A stretch of DNA of 64,000 nucleotides from Acinetobacter tianfuensis (lineage in GTDB: Bacteria; Pseudomonadota; Gammaproteobacteria; Pseudomonadales; Moraxellaceae), in assembly GCF_003611465.1 (NCBI RefSeq), contig NZ_RAXV01000003.1, positions 55,642-119,641 of the forward strand, given 5' to 3'. Positions within the stretch are counted from its first letter, which is position 1, and each line of letters opens with the position of its first letter. Below the pieces are notes generated by a model. It ran no database searches. It saw only the letters and a list, made by a program, of their open reading frames with translations, and was not told the origin of the DNA. A program made the translations under genes and the position numbers. Shown piece by piece: positions 35,700 through 42,968 of the stretch.

Positions 35700-36095
35700 T
35701 TAAACTTCAACTACGTCAATATTGTGAATTAGCTTCATCAGCTTACGCTTGATGATGTAATCTGCAGTCTTGTGGCCTTTGGCATCTTCACAGATGAACT
35801 GATCATCTTTGGTCCAATAAACAAAGTCTGCTATGTAATCTGTGCCACGCACCTTCACACCACAAATTTTCTGTGCCGGTATCAGGTTGTATCGAACCTG
35901 GGTCTGTAAATCATTGATCTCACCTGCACGCTGTAAGACCTTTAAATCATTTAAACGACGATATTCATGCTGTGAATCAGCAACTTTTTCACCATCAACG
36001 ACAACTTTACGATTCCCATACTTTGGCTGTTTAGGCTTGTTGTCACGTTGATGAACAAGTCTTTTGATTTGAGATTGTGATAGACAATTTGTCAT
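35700..36095 (-). CDS. DUF1064 endonuclease-like protein
   Basis: A 131-aa protein with the DUF1064 pattern: KYGNRKVVVDGEKVADSQHE, RRLNDLKVLQRAGEINDLQ, VRYNLIPAQKI, then GTDYIADFVYWTKDDQFI and CEDAKGHKTADYIIKRKLM. D-x-n-E-D-x-K matches a PD-(D/E)XK-like active site. In phages such proteins occur where Holliday-junction resolvases often lie, so branched-DNA processing before packaging is likely. It overlaps the upstream small gene by 4 bases. Confidence 0.8.
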   Translation of the reverse strand: MTNCLSQSQIKRLVHQRDNKPKQPKYGNRKVVVDGEKVADSQHEYRRLNDLKVLQRAGEINDLQTQVRYNLIPAQKICGVKVRGTDYIADFVYWTKDDQFICEDAKGHKTADYIIKRKLMKLIHNIDVVEV

Positions 36096-36277
36096 GCAAG
36101 TTCCCCTGTTTTCTTACTCCAACTGTGATAAACACGTTTGTTATTCTGTTCGCCAAAACCACAAATTAAACATGCAATGTCAAATCCATGTGGACAATGT
36201 TTCTTATTGAGCATCGCTTGAATGTTTCGTTGCTGTCTGTGTTGTTGTATGGATCTCTGTTTCATTTTTCGCTTCAT
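36092..36277 (-). CDS. Small Cys-containing phage protein
   Basis: A 61-aa basic protein. The first 25 residues are Lys/Arg/Gln-rich; C28, C36 and C39 with H30 (CPHGFDIACLICG) could bind a zinc ion. ATGA overlaps couple it to the helicase-loader gene upstream and the DUF1064 gene downstream. Function unknown. Confidence 0.6.
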   Translation of the reverse strand: MKRKMKQRSIQQHRQQRNIQAMLNKKHCPHGFDIACLICGFGEQNNKRVYHSWSKKTGELA

Positions 36278-37017
36278 TGGTTGATCACCCTAGCATCATT
36301 CCAATTGCACTCCACTACGGTTAAACCATCGTGCTGGAAACGTGACCACAACCGATCCCCTAAATCGTCTTTTAATTTTTTTAATGTGAAATTTGAAATC
36401 AACATGGTTGGTTTTTTACTGTCGTATCGCTTGGTTAAAACCTTATGCACAAGCTCTGTACGTTTTTCACGATCATGTAATCCATATTCGTCAATAATCA
36501 ATAAATCATATTGAGCAAATTCATAAATTACGGCTTCTTCGGATTGATCTTTTGAATCTCTATCCCAAGCATTCATAATTCGTTGTGCAATTTCTTCGCT
36601 TGTGATGTAACGAGCTTTAAGCCCTTTTTTCAAAAGATTTTTTGCAGTTGCACATGCAAGATGTGTCTTACCTGTCCCTGTAGAGCCAACCATAATGAAG
36701 TTAGAACATTGTTTTTCAGAAATACGTTGTGCGTAGTTCGCGCATTGATTCAATGTATTGGCTTGACCCTGTGTACGAGTTTGATAATTTGAAAATGCTG
36801 AATATGCATGACGATCTGGAAGCATTGCACCTGCAATATGCTTTTCAAAAACCGCTTTATTTGTCTCAGCCTGTTGTTTTGATTTTTCAGCTGCTAGAAA
36901 TTCATTTGCACACATAGGACAAATCAAGTTGCCACCAGCTAAGATTTTTTGAGTTTTGTGCAAGCTACAAACTTCATTCGATTTAACAAAACCATTCAGT
37001 TGAAAATGTGCGTTCAT
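36274..37017 (-). CDS. DnaC-like helicase loader ATPase
   Basis: A 247-aa AAA+ protein. The N-terminus has C17 and the pair C33-x2-C36 (ICPMC), a probable zinc element. Walker A GSTGTGKT is at 111-118, Walker B LLIIDEYGL ends at 180 (D176, E177), and a sensor-like LISNF follows. It resembles DnaC/IstB-type loaders that place DnaB on phage origins. It overlaps the DUF1376/HNH replication gene by 4 bases, forming a replication pair. Confidence 0.9.
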   Translation of the reverse strand: MNAHFQLNGFVKSNEVCSLHKTQKILAGGNLICPMCANEFLAAEKSKQQAETNKAVFEKHIAGAMLPDRHAYSAFSNYQTRTQGQANTLNQCANYAQRISEKQCSNFIMVGSTGTGKTHLACATAKNLLKKGLKARYITSEEIAQRIMNAWDRDSKDQSEEAVIYEFAQYDLLIIDEYGLHDREKRTELVHKVLTKRYDSKKPTMLISNFTLKKLKDDLGDRLWSRFQHDGLTVVECNWNDARVINQ

Positions 37018-38129
37018 TCCATGCCCTCAGGTAATTCGACTGTGCCGTAAAATGGCTGGTCGTTCATGGGTTGATCTTTCCAGGCATCATTGACGTTCAA
37101 CCCTGTTGATCGAGTAGTGCTCTGTTTTGTTTTAACGTTGGGTTTTTCAGGTGGTGTCAATGGTGTTTGCTGTCGTCGTTCAACCCATTGAACAAGTTTT
37201 CCAAGAACTTGGTTTTTAACCATCTGGTTTCTATGGCCATACTCGTCCTGTAGATCTTGCTGAAGCCTACTCAAATCCTCTTGCGTAATTTCTTTGAGTC
37301 CACGGAGCTTGATTCGTGTATTCACAGTGTCTAAATCAAATAAAAAACGATCATCGCCTTTCGAATTTTCATCGTGCAAATTTTGCTCGTGCGTTATAGA
37401 GATATTATTAATAGATGAAGGTGACGATGAAGGGTTAGGCGTTTGATAGTCATTTGCTAGGCGTTTTGCTAGGCGTTCTGGTAGTGAATCGCCAATCATT
37501 CCTTGTAAGTTTGCTAGCCAATTTTGTGGGCGTAGATCACTGGTATCCGCTCCTTTAGATGCATTACAAGAACGACATAGTGGTTGTAAATTCTCAACAC
37601 CGTCTGAACCACCTTGATATATAGGCGTAATGTGATCCTTAACTAAATTATCAGTTGCACCACATTTCATGCACTGGTTACCACACACATGGACCAATGA
37701 AAGCCACTCTTGTTGAGTGTGTGAAGCTTTTGCTCGTGCAGCCGCTAAACGTTCTGAACGTTTTAATTTATTTTCTTCACCAGATTCATTACCCCACTTA
37801 TTAGCAGCACCTTTCCGCCCTGCTACGCTTTTCTTAGACTTGTTTTCAGTTGCATTGTTGATTTCACGTTCAATACGTTTATGTACCCATTCACCTTCAA
37901 CGATATTAAATAATTTTGATAATGCGGCACGATGCTTCCTCCAAACACTTGGCGTTAATTTGGTAATGTTGGCCAACACGCTATCATCATCAGGTGGTGC
38001 ACCATTGCGCCAATAATCCATAATGAGCAGCATGTATGCACCATGCTGTTCTGTATTAAGCCGTGTGGTGTCCGCAAGATAATCCGCTATATAAAACGGC
38101 ATCCAAATATCAACTTCTTGATTACTCAT
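37014..38129 (-). CDS. DUF1376 replication protein with embedded HNH domain
   Basis: A 371-aa protein. Residues 6-92 are a DUF1376 (YdaU-like) domain: WMPFYIADYLADTTRLNTEQ, GAYMLLIMDYWRNGAPPDDD and VHKRIEREI. After a basic linker (residues 97-140), an HNH endonuclease occupies about 145-200: C153-x2-C156, DH at 165-166, N180 and C185-x2-C188. The C-terminal third (FDLDTVNTRIKLRGLKEITQ onward) resembles a replication-initiator tail. Paired with a DnaC-like loader, it probably recognises the phage origin. The HNH insertion is unusual and may be a nuclease acquired into the linker. Confidence 0.8.
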   Translation of the reverse strand: MSNQEVDIWMPFYIADYLADTTRLNTEQHGAYMLLIMDYWRNGAPPDDDSVLANITKLTPSVWRKHRAALSKLFNIVEGEWVHKRIEREINNATENKSKKSVAGRKGAANKWGNESGEENKLKRSERLAAARAKASHTQQEWLSLVHVCGNQCMKCGATDNLVKDHITPIYQGGSDGVENLQPLCRSCNASKGADTSDLRPQNWLANLQGMIGDSLPERLAKRLANDYQTPNPSSSPSSINNISITHEQNLHDENSKGDDRFLFDLDTVNTRIKLRGLKEITQEDLSRLQQDLQDEYGHRNQMVKNQVLGKLVQWVERRQQTPLTPPEKPNVKTKQSTTRSTGLNVNDAWKDQPMNDQPFYGTVELPEGME

Positions 38130-38135
38130 ACCACC

Positions 38136-38441
38136 TCACCACAAATCTTCGCTGCATACCCCAAGGCGAGAAAACTTCATCTCACCAAGGGCTATCAGTT
38201 CAAGTTGATTTGCACAAAATTCCAACTGACCACATTCAACCGCATGTAAAAATGCTTGTGGACGTGTATAGAACTTCCCATTTTCACAATAAAAACCTTG
38301 GTGTAATGATTTACCCCATTGGTTTTGAATATCTGGTACCAAACCAAGTGACAAAATAATATTGATACAATCTGCATGGCGATTAGGTTTTGGTAGAGCC
38401 ACCATAAGCTCACCTGCTTTAACAGCAACTCCGATAATCAT
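38136..38441 (-). CDS. Conserved small phage protein
   Basis: A 101-aa protein: VALPKPNRHADCINIIL, then QGFYCENGKFYTRPQAFLHA and a C-terminal GVCSEDLW. This order (a VALP..RH opening, QGF...F..R..A, ending SEDLW) is common among small phage early proteins of unknown function. It overlaps the upstream gene by 4 bases. Confidence 0.6.
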   Translation of the reverse strand: MIIGVAVKAGELMVALPKPNRHADCINIILSLGLVPDIQNQWGKSLHQGFYCENGKFYTRPQAFLHAVECGQLEFCANQLELIALGEMKFSRLGVCSEDLW

Positions 38442-39016
38442 GCTGCCACTCCTAACCCATTACCAGTAAGAGAGATCTGCACGGCTTTAAATTCGCGCTG
38501 ACATGCCATGTTCTTGAATGCAGAAAAGCAAGTCACAATGTATGGCTGCTTTACAATTTTGAATCCTGGTCCCGCAACTTCATGGAAATATTCATCCATT
38601 AACTTGTTGGCACCTTTCCAGCGATTTTTGACACCACATTCAACGATGTAAATCGGCTCTTGATCTTCTTCACAACCATTCAAAAACTGCCCATATGTCA
38701 TGCGTTCAGGTACAGCTATTTCAAAATCGAGCTGTATAGATCGGCCATCTGGATGATCTGCGTATATGTCACAACTGATATGGAAGCTTTGTTCCTTGTC
38801 GATTAAATCCTTACGCATGGCAATCACAAGCGTACCCTTGGTCAAAGTTAGCAAATGGGCTAACTCAGGCGCTTGATCCTCAGATTTCCCATTTGTTAAT
38901 TGCCAAAGGTCGAGAATGCGATTTTCTTCAATCGCTTCACCAATAAGCTGAAACTTGCGTACAGGATTTAAAGCAGGTTTATTGGGGTTGTATTTTTTAT
39001 TGCGTTTCTTAATCAC
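38438..39016 (-). CDS. Hypothetical phage early protein (192 aa)
   Basis: A 192-aa protein starting with GTG at 39016. The start overlaps the TGA of the 26-aa membrane-peptide gene. The N-terminus is very basic (MIKKRNKKYNPNK). It contains EYFHEVAGPGFKIVKQPYIV and Cys residues but no motif I can name. It lies in the tightly coupled early operon. Confidence 0.55.
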   Translation of the reverse strand: MIKKRNKKYNPNKPALNPVRKFQLIGEAIEENRILDLWQLTNGKSEDQAPELAHLLTLTKGTLVIAMRKDLIDKEQSFHISCDIYADHPDGRSIQLDFEIAVPERMTYGQFLNGCEEDQEPIYIVECGVKNRWKGANKLMDEYFHEVAGPGFKIVKQPYIVTCFSAFKNMACQREFKAVQISLTGNGLGVAA

Positions 39017-39093
39017 GCCACACCCCCTAATCGAATTAAGGCAGCCCCAAAGAGCATGAAAATAAACAGCAAAGTTTTGTGGAGTTCTTTCAT
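39013..39093 (-). CDS. 26-aa single-pass membrane peptide
   Basis: The peptide is MKELHKTLLFIFMLFGAALI followed by RLGGVA. A GGGAG ribosome site lies 7 bases upstream; the ATG overlaps the TGA of the upstream gene and the TGA overlaps the GTG of the next. The double coupling and good ribosome site argue it is translated. One hydrophobic helix (residues 7-22) suggests an inner-membrane peptide of unknown role. Confidence 0.5.
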   Translation of the reverse strand: MKELHKTLLFIFMLFGAALIRLGGVA

Positions 39094-39605
39094 GTTGCTA
39101 CTCCCTTATGTTTCTTCACATGCTGTGCCCAGCCTTTGCATGGTTTCATGCGTTTGCGATCTGCAACAGACGGACTATGCAAATTTTCAATATCTTTATG
39201 ACAATAAAAAACTGCATCCGACTCCAAGGCATGAGCCAAGTCAGATTGAGTAGAAAGACAATGATTTGCTAAAGTACCGCAGCGATAAGCACACGATTCA
39301 CATAGAACATCTTGATTAGGTGCTTTTTGCGCTAGGATCAGCCCATTCAAAGCACCATGAAAACTAGGTGAGATTAGTTTTTCAATCGAATAGGGATGCA
39401 TACCACCATTGGTGACCATGTGCAGGTACAGCGTCTCATCACATGATTGCGCGTAATTCACAGCAACATTTAAAACATTGCCAAGTAAATTAAGTAATTC
39501 ATCATGTGATTTTGCTGAAAACTTATCCTTGATTGCCTGTAAGCGTTCAGCTTCAGGCAATTGGATAATGTCAGTTAGGGCGAGAATTGAGGTGTTATCA
39601 ATCAT
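39090..39605 (-). CDS. Cys-rich phage early protein
   Basis: A 171-aa protein. The start at 39605 (MIDNTSILALTD) overlaps the upstream TGA as ATGA; the ATG at 39650 would lie inside the upstream gene. The C-terminal half is Cys/His-rich (CESCAYRCGTLANHC, later a second Cys/His cluster), suggesting zinc binding. No family recognised. Confidence 0.6.
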   Translation of the reverse strand: MIDNTSILALTDIIQLPEAERLQAIKDKFSAKSHDELLNLLGNVLNVAVNYAQSCDETLYLHMVTNGGMHPYSIEKLISPSFHGALNGLILAQKAPNQDVLCESCAYRCGTLANHCLSTQSDLAHALESDAVFYCHKDIENLHSPSVADRKRMKPCKGWAQHVKKHKGVAT

Positions 39606-40234
39606 GCTGCACCGCCTTGGATGATTTTGAATTCGACCACCCAAACCCATGGGTTTTTATTCCATGAGCCAGTACCGTTAATTGATTCCCATAACTGCAT
39701 AAATTTAGGCTTTTTGCAGTCACGTAAGATTGGTGAACCGACACCTTCTTTTAAACAGTCTGATTCAGAAATGTCTTGAAGTTGCTCTACATGAACATTG
39801 GTGATTTCAAGCAAAATACGTGATACCCAACGTGGCATGTGAATTGATGGAGTCCACTTTCCACCATCTAAGCAATCATGAGATGCTCGATAGAGAGGTG
39901 TTCCCCAACTTGGACATCCACAAGGAAAATCTGAATGTGGGCATTCATCTGAATCAAATAAACGGAATGTTTCACGTACCCAAAGACGATCACCTATTTT
40001 TCCGTATGGGCATTTATGGCGTGAGACTGACGAAGGGAAAGGCATTTCATTTTCCATAACCTCATGCATGGTAACTTCAGTAACCTTTGGCTCTGGCTCC
40101 ATTGTATAAAGAGGCATAATTTCTTTATTGGTTAATGGTGGTTGCTCTTTCAATACACGACGAGTCTGAGTCTTGCGACCTTCCAAAATTGCGCTGACCA
40201 TTGGGGCACTAAATAGAATCGGACGCTCTTTCAT
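39602..40234 (-). CDS. ASCH-like phage protein
   Basis: A 210-aa member of a widespread phage family: KERPILFSAPMVSAILEGRK, TQTRRVLK, CPYGKIGDRLWVRETF, a Cys cluster, HMPRWVSRILLEITNVHVEQ, LQDISESDCLKEG and GSWNKNPWVWVVEFKII. The pattern matches ASCH/PUA-like RNA-binding-fold proteins. Function in phages is unknown; RNA or modified-base binding is possible. It is coupled by 4-base overlaps on both sides. Confidence 0.8.
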   Translation of the reverse strand: MKERPILFSAPMVSAILEGRKTQTRRVLKEQPPLTNKEIMPLYTMEPEPKVTEVTMHEVMENEMPFPSSVSRHKCPYGKIGDRLWVRETFRLFDSDECPHSDFPCGCPSWGTPLYRASHDCLDGGKWTPSIHMPRWVSRILLEITNVHVEQLQDISESDCLKEGVGSPILRDCKKPKFMQLWESINGTGSWNKNPWVWVVEFKIIQGGAA

Positions 40235-40656
40235 GACTCACCACCTTGCACCAGGTTATGAACTTGGCAATGCGCTGAGATGTGGTTCTCGATGTATTTG
40301 TCGTCGCCCCATTCTTCTATGGTTCGTACAAGCTCATCAATTGTGACAATATGACGTGTATCTGCCACTTTCTCAGCATGTGTCGCATGACGGATCAAAT
40401 GCTGAAGTGCAAATTTACGGTTACCATCTAACAAGACACTGTGTTCCTGCACTTGTGTAACTTTCATCACGTCATTGGGCATAAGGCTGTCGATGTAAAC
40501 CACAAGGTCATCTTTCGCAAAGCTTGCCTCAGTTTTATTCCCCATCTGCATTACACCCATTTCAACCTCAGAAACTAAACAGTGATTGCACTGTTCCCCT
40601 TTAAATTCTGGACATTTGCCAGCGCACTTATGTTCTGTTAAATTACTCATGTTCAT
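40231..40656 (-). CDS. Hypothetical phage early protein (141 aa)
   Basis: A 141-aa protein. N-terminal Cys cluster CAGKCPEFKGEQCNHC (residues 11-26) looks like a small zinc site; a beta-rich middle (DDLVVYIDSLMPNDVMKVTQ) follows and then a helical His-rich C-terminus. The ATG overlaps the upstream stop as ATGA. No family recognised. Confidence 0.55.
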   Translation of the reverse strand: MNMSNLTEHKCAGKCPEFKGEQCNHCLVSEVEMGVMQMGNKTEASFAKDDLVVYIDSLMPNDVMKVTQVQEHSVLLDGNRKFALQHLIRHATHAEKVADTRHIVTIDELVRTIEEWGDDKYIENHISAHCQVHNLVQGGES

Positions 40657-40979
40657 TTACCTGAATGTTGATGAATACTAGAAGCTCGACCTGCAACGTC
40701 GGGCTTTTTTAATGCCTGCCAAAAACTTTTCAAATTTCTGCATACATTCTTGAATACACTCGTAGACGTTGTATTCTTTGATTTTTCTATGTGCTCAGAT
40801 GATGATTGACCTGTCTCCAGTTCGATCTTTTTATCTATGGCATCTCTTAACCACTTAGCACGATCACTACCTTGGCTTTCAGCCAAAGTATCAATGATCT
40901 CTTGGACTTCCAGCGGTACACGTGTTGACATGGGTGCCAACAGTTTTTTGCTGAATACAAACATTATTTTTGCTTCCAT
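40653..40979 (-). CDS. Ribbon-helix-helix-like phage regulator
   Basis: A 108-aa protein. Residues about 17-55 (MSTRVPLEVQEIIDTLAESQ, then GSDRAKWLRDAIDKKIELE) fit a ribbon-helix-helix DNA-binding domain; the C-terminal half is Ser/Thr/Lys-rich and likely disordered. AAGGA lies 9 bases upstream of the ATG. As the second gene of the leftward early operon it may regulate early transcription. Confidence 0.55.
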   Translation of the reverse strand: MEAKIMFVFSKKLLAPMSTRVPLEVQEIIDTLAESQGSDRAKWLRDAIDKKIELETGQSSSEHIEKSKNTTSTSVFKNVCRNLKSFWQALKKPDVAGRASSIHQHSGK

Positions 40980-40993
40980 AAGATTTCCTTTTG

Positions 40994-41233
40994 TTAATGA
41001 ACAACAACTTCTTCAGATTTACTCAATCCGATCTCTAAAAGTTGATCTTTTGTGAATTGACCATTGGTCATTTCTGCAATTTTCTGTGCGTAGTTGGTCT
41101 CGCCCTTGTATTCGGTATATGGCAATGAGTTTTTAACAATCCATTTGTAAATAGCCCGTTCCGTTAAATTAACTGTTTCAGCAACAGCCTTGACACCACC
41201 TGCACAACCTATTGCGGTCTTAATGGTTTTCAT
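40994..41233 (-). CDS. Cro/YdaS-like repressor
   Basis: A 79-aa protein. [20 protein letters not shown] with [16 protein letters not shown] is a Cro/YdaS-type helix-turn-helix. It is the first gene of the leftward operon, divergent from the CI-like gene, with the operator cluster between them. TGAGG lies 6 bases upstream of the ATG. It presumably favours lytic growth by competing with the repressor at the operators. Confidence 0.85.
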   Translation of the reverse strand: MKTIKTAIGCAGGVKAVAETVNLTERAIYKWIVKNSLPYTEYKGETNYAQKIAEMTNGQFTKDQLLEIGLSKSEEVVVH

Positions 41234-41247
41234 AAAAACCTCAAAAT

Positions 41248-41317
41248 GAACTTTTGGTTCAACTTTAACAGGAACTGATAGTTCTTACAACAATATTTAT
41301 AATTGAACCATTAGTTC
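41248..41317. promoter_or_regulatory. Three repressor operators between cro and cI
   Basis: Three 13-bp sites with the form GAAC-N5-GTTC lie at 41248-41260 (TTTTG centre), 41272-41284 (TGATA) and 41305-41317 (CATTA). All have perfect half-site symmetry. They fill the 98-bp gap between the divergent repressor genes, as in lambda OR. Confidence 0.9.
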
Positions 41318-41331
41318 AGTAAGGTTTATCA

Positions 41332-42036
41332 ATGAATAATAAGACTGACGAAGTAAAACTGGCATTTTCCCAGCGTTTACATGAAGCAATGGATGCTCAG
41401 GGATATTCAAAGCGAGGTCGAGCTCGAATATTGAGTAAAGAGTTCGGTGTATCAGACAAAGGTGCAGGCAAATGGCTTAATGGTGAAGCTATTCCAGAAA
41501 CATCAAAAATTCCTGTACTGGCACAATTTTTAAAAACTAATGCTGAATGGCTTTTATCTGGAAGCTCTAGTGCTGAATTTGATAATAACGTTGTTCCAGT
41601 AACTCAAAGATTAATCCCTGTTTTGTCATGGGTTCAAGCTGGATCAATGACATCTGTAGAAGCTATAAATCCAAATGATGTAATGAAATGGTTGCCACCT
41701 TTAAGTGCTGATGATCCTGATGGTTGTTTTTATTTAAAAGTGGTTGGGATTAGTAATTTTCCGCAATATGAGGAAGGTGACTACATTTTAGTTAATCCTG
41801 CTTTTCAGGTGTGCGATCTATTATCGGAAGATTTAATTGTAGTTCGTCATAATAGCGATGCAACTTTTAAAAAATTAGTTATTGAAAGTGACGAACGCAA
41901 ATATTTACAAGCACTTAACCCAAATTTCCAACCTAATATCATTGAGTTTGAAGAAGGCATGGAATTGGTCGGCTTAGTGATTGATGCATTCAGACCCCTT
42001 GGTGGTTCTCGTCCTAAAAGAGTTAGGAAATCCTGA
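41332..42036 (+). CDS. CI-like phage repressor (HTH + S24 peptidase)
   Basis: A 234-aa protein. The N-terminal HTH (residues 20-68) includes RARILSKEFGVSDKGAGKWL. The C-terminal LexA/S24 domain has the self-cleavage site A103-G104 (WVQAGSM), nucleophile S141 (in VVGISNFPQYEEGDYI rather than the usual G-[DT]-S-M) and catalytic K180 (DATFKK). It maintains lysogeny and is inactivated by RecA-stimulated cleavage. Operators lie upstream of it and upstream of the rightward operon. A lipoprotein gene follows after 12 bases. Confidence 0.93.
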   Translation: MNNKTDEVKLAFSQRLHEAMDAQGYSKRGRARILSKEFGVSDKGAGKWLNGEAIPETSKIPVLAQFLKTNAEWLLSGSSSAEFDNNVVPVTQRLIPVLSWVQAGSMTSVEAINPNDVMKWLPPLSADDPDGCFYLKVVGISNFPQYEEGDYILVNPAFQVCDLLSEDLIVVRHNSDATFKKLVIESDERKYLQALNPNFQPNIIEFEEGMELVGLVIDAFRPLGGSRPKRVRKS

Positions 42037-42048
42037 TAGGAAAAAATC

Positions 42049-42429
42049 ATGAAAATAATTTATGGATTATTATCTTTATTGATTCTAAATGGTTGCTCAT
42101 CAAAATGCGATAATGGATGTTTTATATTGAATGGTGAGAAATTATCTTTTGTAGATGCTGAAATGCTTGTTTCTCAATGTGACCATTTCAGAACCAATTT
42201 TTTTAGCAGACAAGCTGTAAGTTTAAGTTATCGAGAAATAGCAGACAGAACAAATAATGATCCAAACACTCCACTTATGAGTACATACATGAGTTATATG
42301 TCTATTTCTGAAAGTCCTCTTATATATGATAGAAAAGAAAAAAATCCATATATTAAACACAATCAAATCATACAAGCTTGCGTTCAACTTAGGAGAGACT
42401 TTAATACTGACCGATTCTGGACGAATTGA
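42049..42429 (+). CDS. Repressor-linked lipoprotein (lysogenic conversion candidate)
   Basis: A 126-aa protein with a lipoprotein signal: MKIIYGLLSLLILNGC, lipobox L-N-G-C with C16 as the predicted lipid-attachment residue. The mature part is 111 residues, polar, with C20, C24, C44 and C114-type cysteines and no family I recognise. It starts 12 bases after the repressor stop and is followed by a terminator before the rightward promoter, so it should be transcribed with the repressor in the lysogen. Comparable genes in other prophages (lambda rex or sie-type genes) exclude other phages or alter the surface; that is inference. Confidence 0.75.
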   Translation: MKIIYGLLSLLILNGCSSKCDNGCFILNGEKLSFVDAEMLVSQCDHFRTNFFSRQAVSLSYREIADRTNNDPNTPLMSTYMSYMSISESPLIYDRKEKNPYIKHNQIIQACVQLRRDFNTDRFWTN

Positions 42430-42472
42430 TCTTTATGAATAATTATTTCTAACTAATCTTAATTTACTAAGT

Positions 42473-42494
42473 CCTGCCATGAGCAGGTTTTTTT
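42473..42494 (+). terminator. Terminator of the cI-lipoprotein operon
   Basis: CCTGC-CATGA-GCAGG hairpin followed by seven T. It separates the lysogenic operon from the promoter/operator region of the rightward operon. Confidence 0.85.
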
Positions 42495-42511
42495 GTCATT
42501 AAAAAATAATT

Positions 42512-42553
42512 GAACTATTGGTTCTTGACTTAGTTGAACTATTGGTTCATATT
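42512..42553 (+). promoter_or_regulatory. Rightward early promoter with two repressor operators
   Basis: Two identical operators GAACTATTGGTTC lie at 42512-42524 and 42536-42548. TTGACT (42525-42530) is the likely -35 and CATATT (42548-42553) the -10 at 17-bp spacing, so the second operator lies between the promoter elements. The sites are 24 bp apart centre to centre, like the first two sites near cro. The arrangement gives repressor control of the recombination operon. Confidence 0.85.
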
Positions 42554-42586
42554 TATCTCACAAACCAACCCAATGTGAGGTAAAAA

Positions 42587-42916
42587 ATGACTACCAAACC
42601 AACCAACGCACAGCAATTTGTTGCTGACTTAGGTGCAGGAACCTTTGCTAACCAACTCGGTGCAGCTATCAGCATGGTTTCTCAAGGTGCTGTTCAGCAC
42701 AACAAAAAAGGGCAAATCAAAATCACACTTGATATTGCTCGTATCGGTGATTCAAGCCAGGTCGAAATTGCACACACACTCGCTTTTGTTGAACCAACAG
42801 CAAAAGGTAAACGTGCAGAGGACACTACCTCAAAAACTCCAATGCATTTGAATGCTGGTGGTGATGTCACTTTGTTCGCTAACCATACAAGTCAATTATT
42901 CACTGAAGACGCTTAA
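42587..42916 (+). CDS. Conserved phage early protein (109 aa)
   Basis: A 109-aa protein, first gene after the rightward promoter, with a GAGG ribosome site. Segments NAQQFVADLGAGTFANQLGA, KKGQIKITLDIARIG and MHLNAGGDVTLFANH resemble small proteins found beside DUF2303 (YfdQ-like) genes. Function unknown; a role with the recombination genes is inferred from position. Confidence 0.65.
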   Translation: MTTKPTNAQQFVADLGAGTFANQLGAAISMVSQGAVQHNKKGQIKITLDIARIGDSSQVEIAHTLAFVEPTAKGKRAEDTTSKTPMHLNAGGDVTLFANHTSQLFTEDA

Positions 42917-42968
42917 ACACCCCCTTCTCATTACAACAATTTTACCAACCATCCATAAGGTACTGAAA

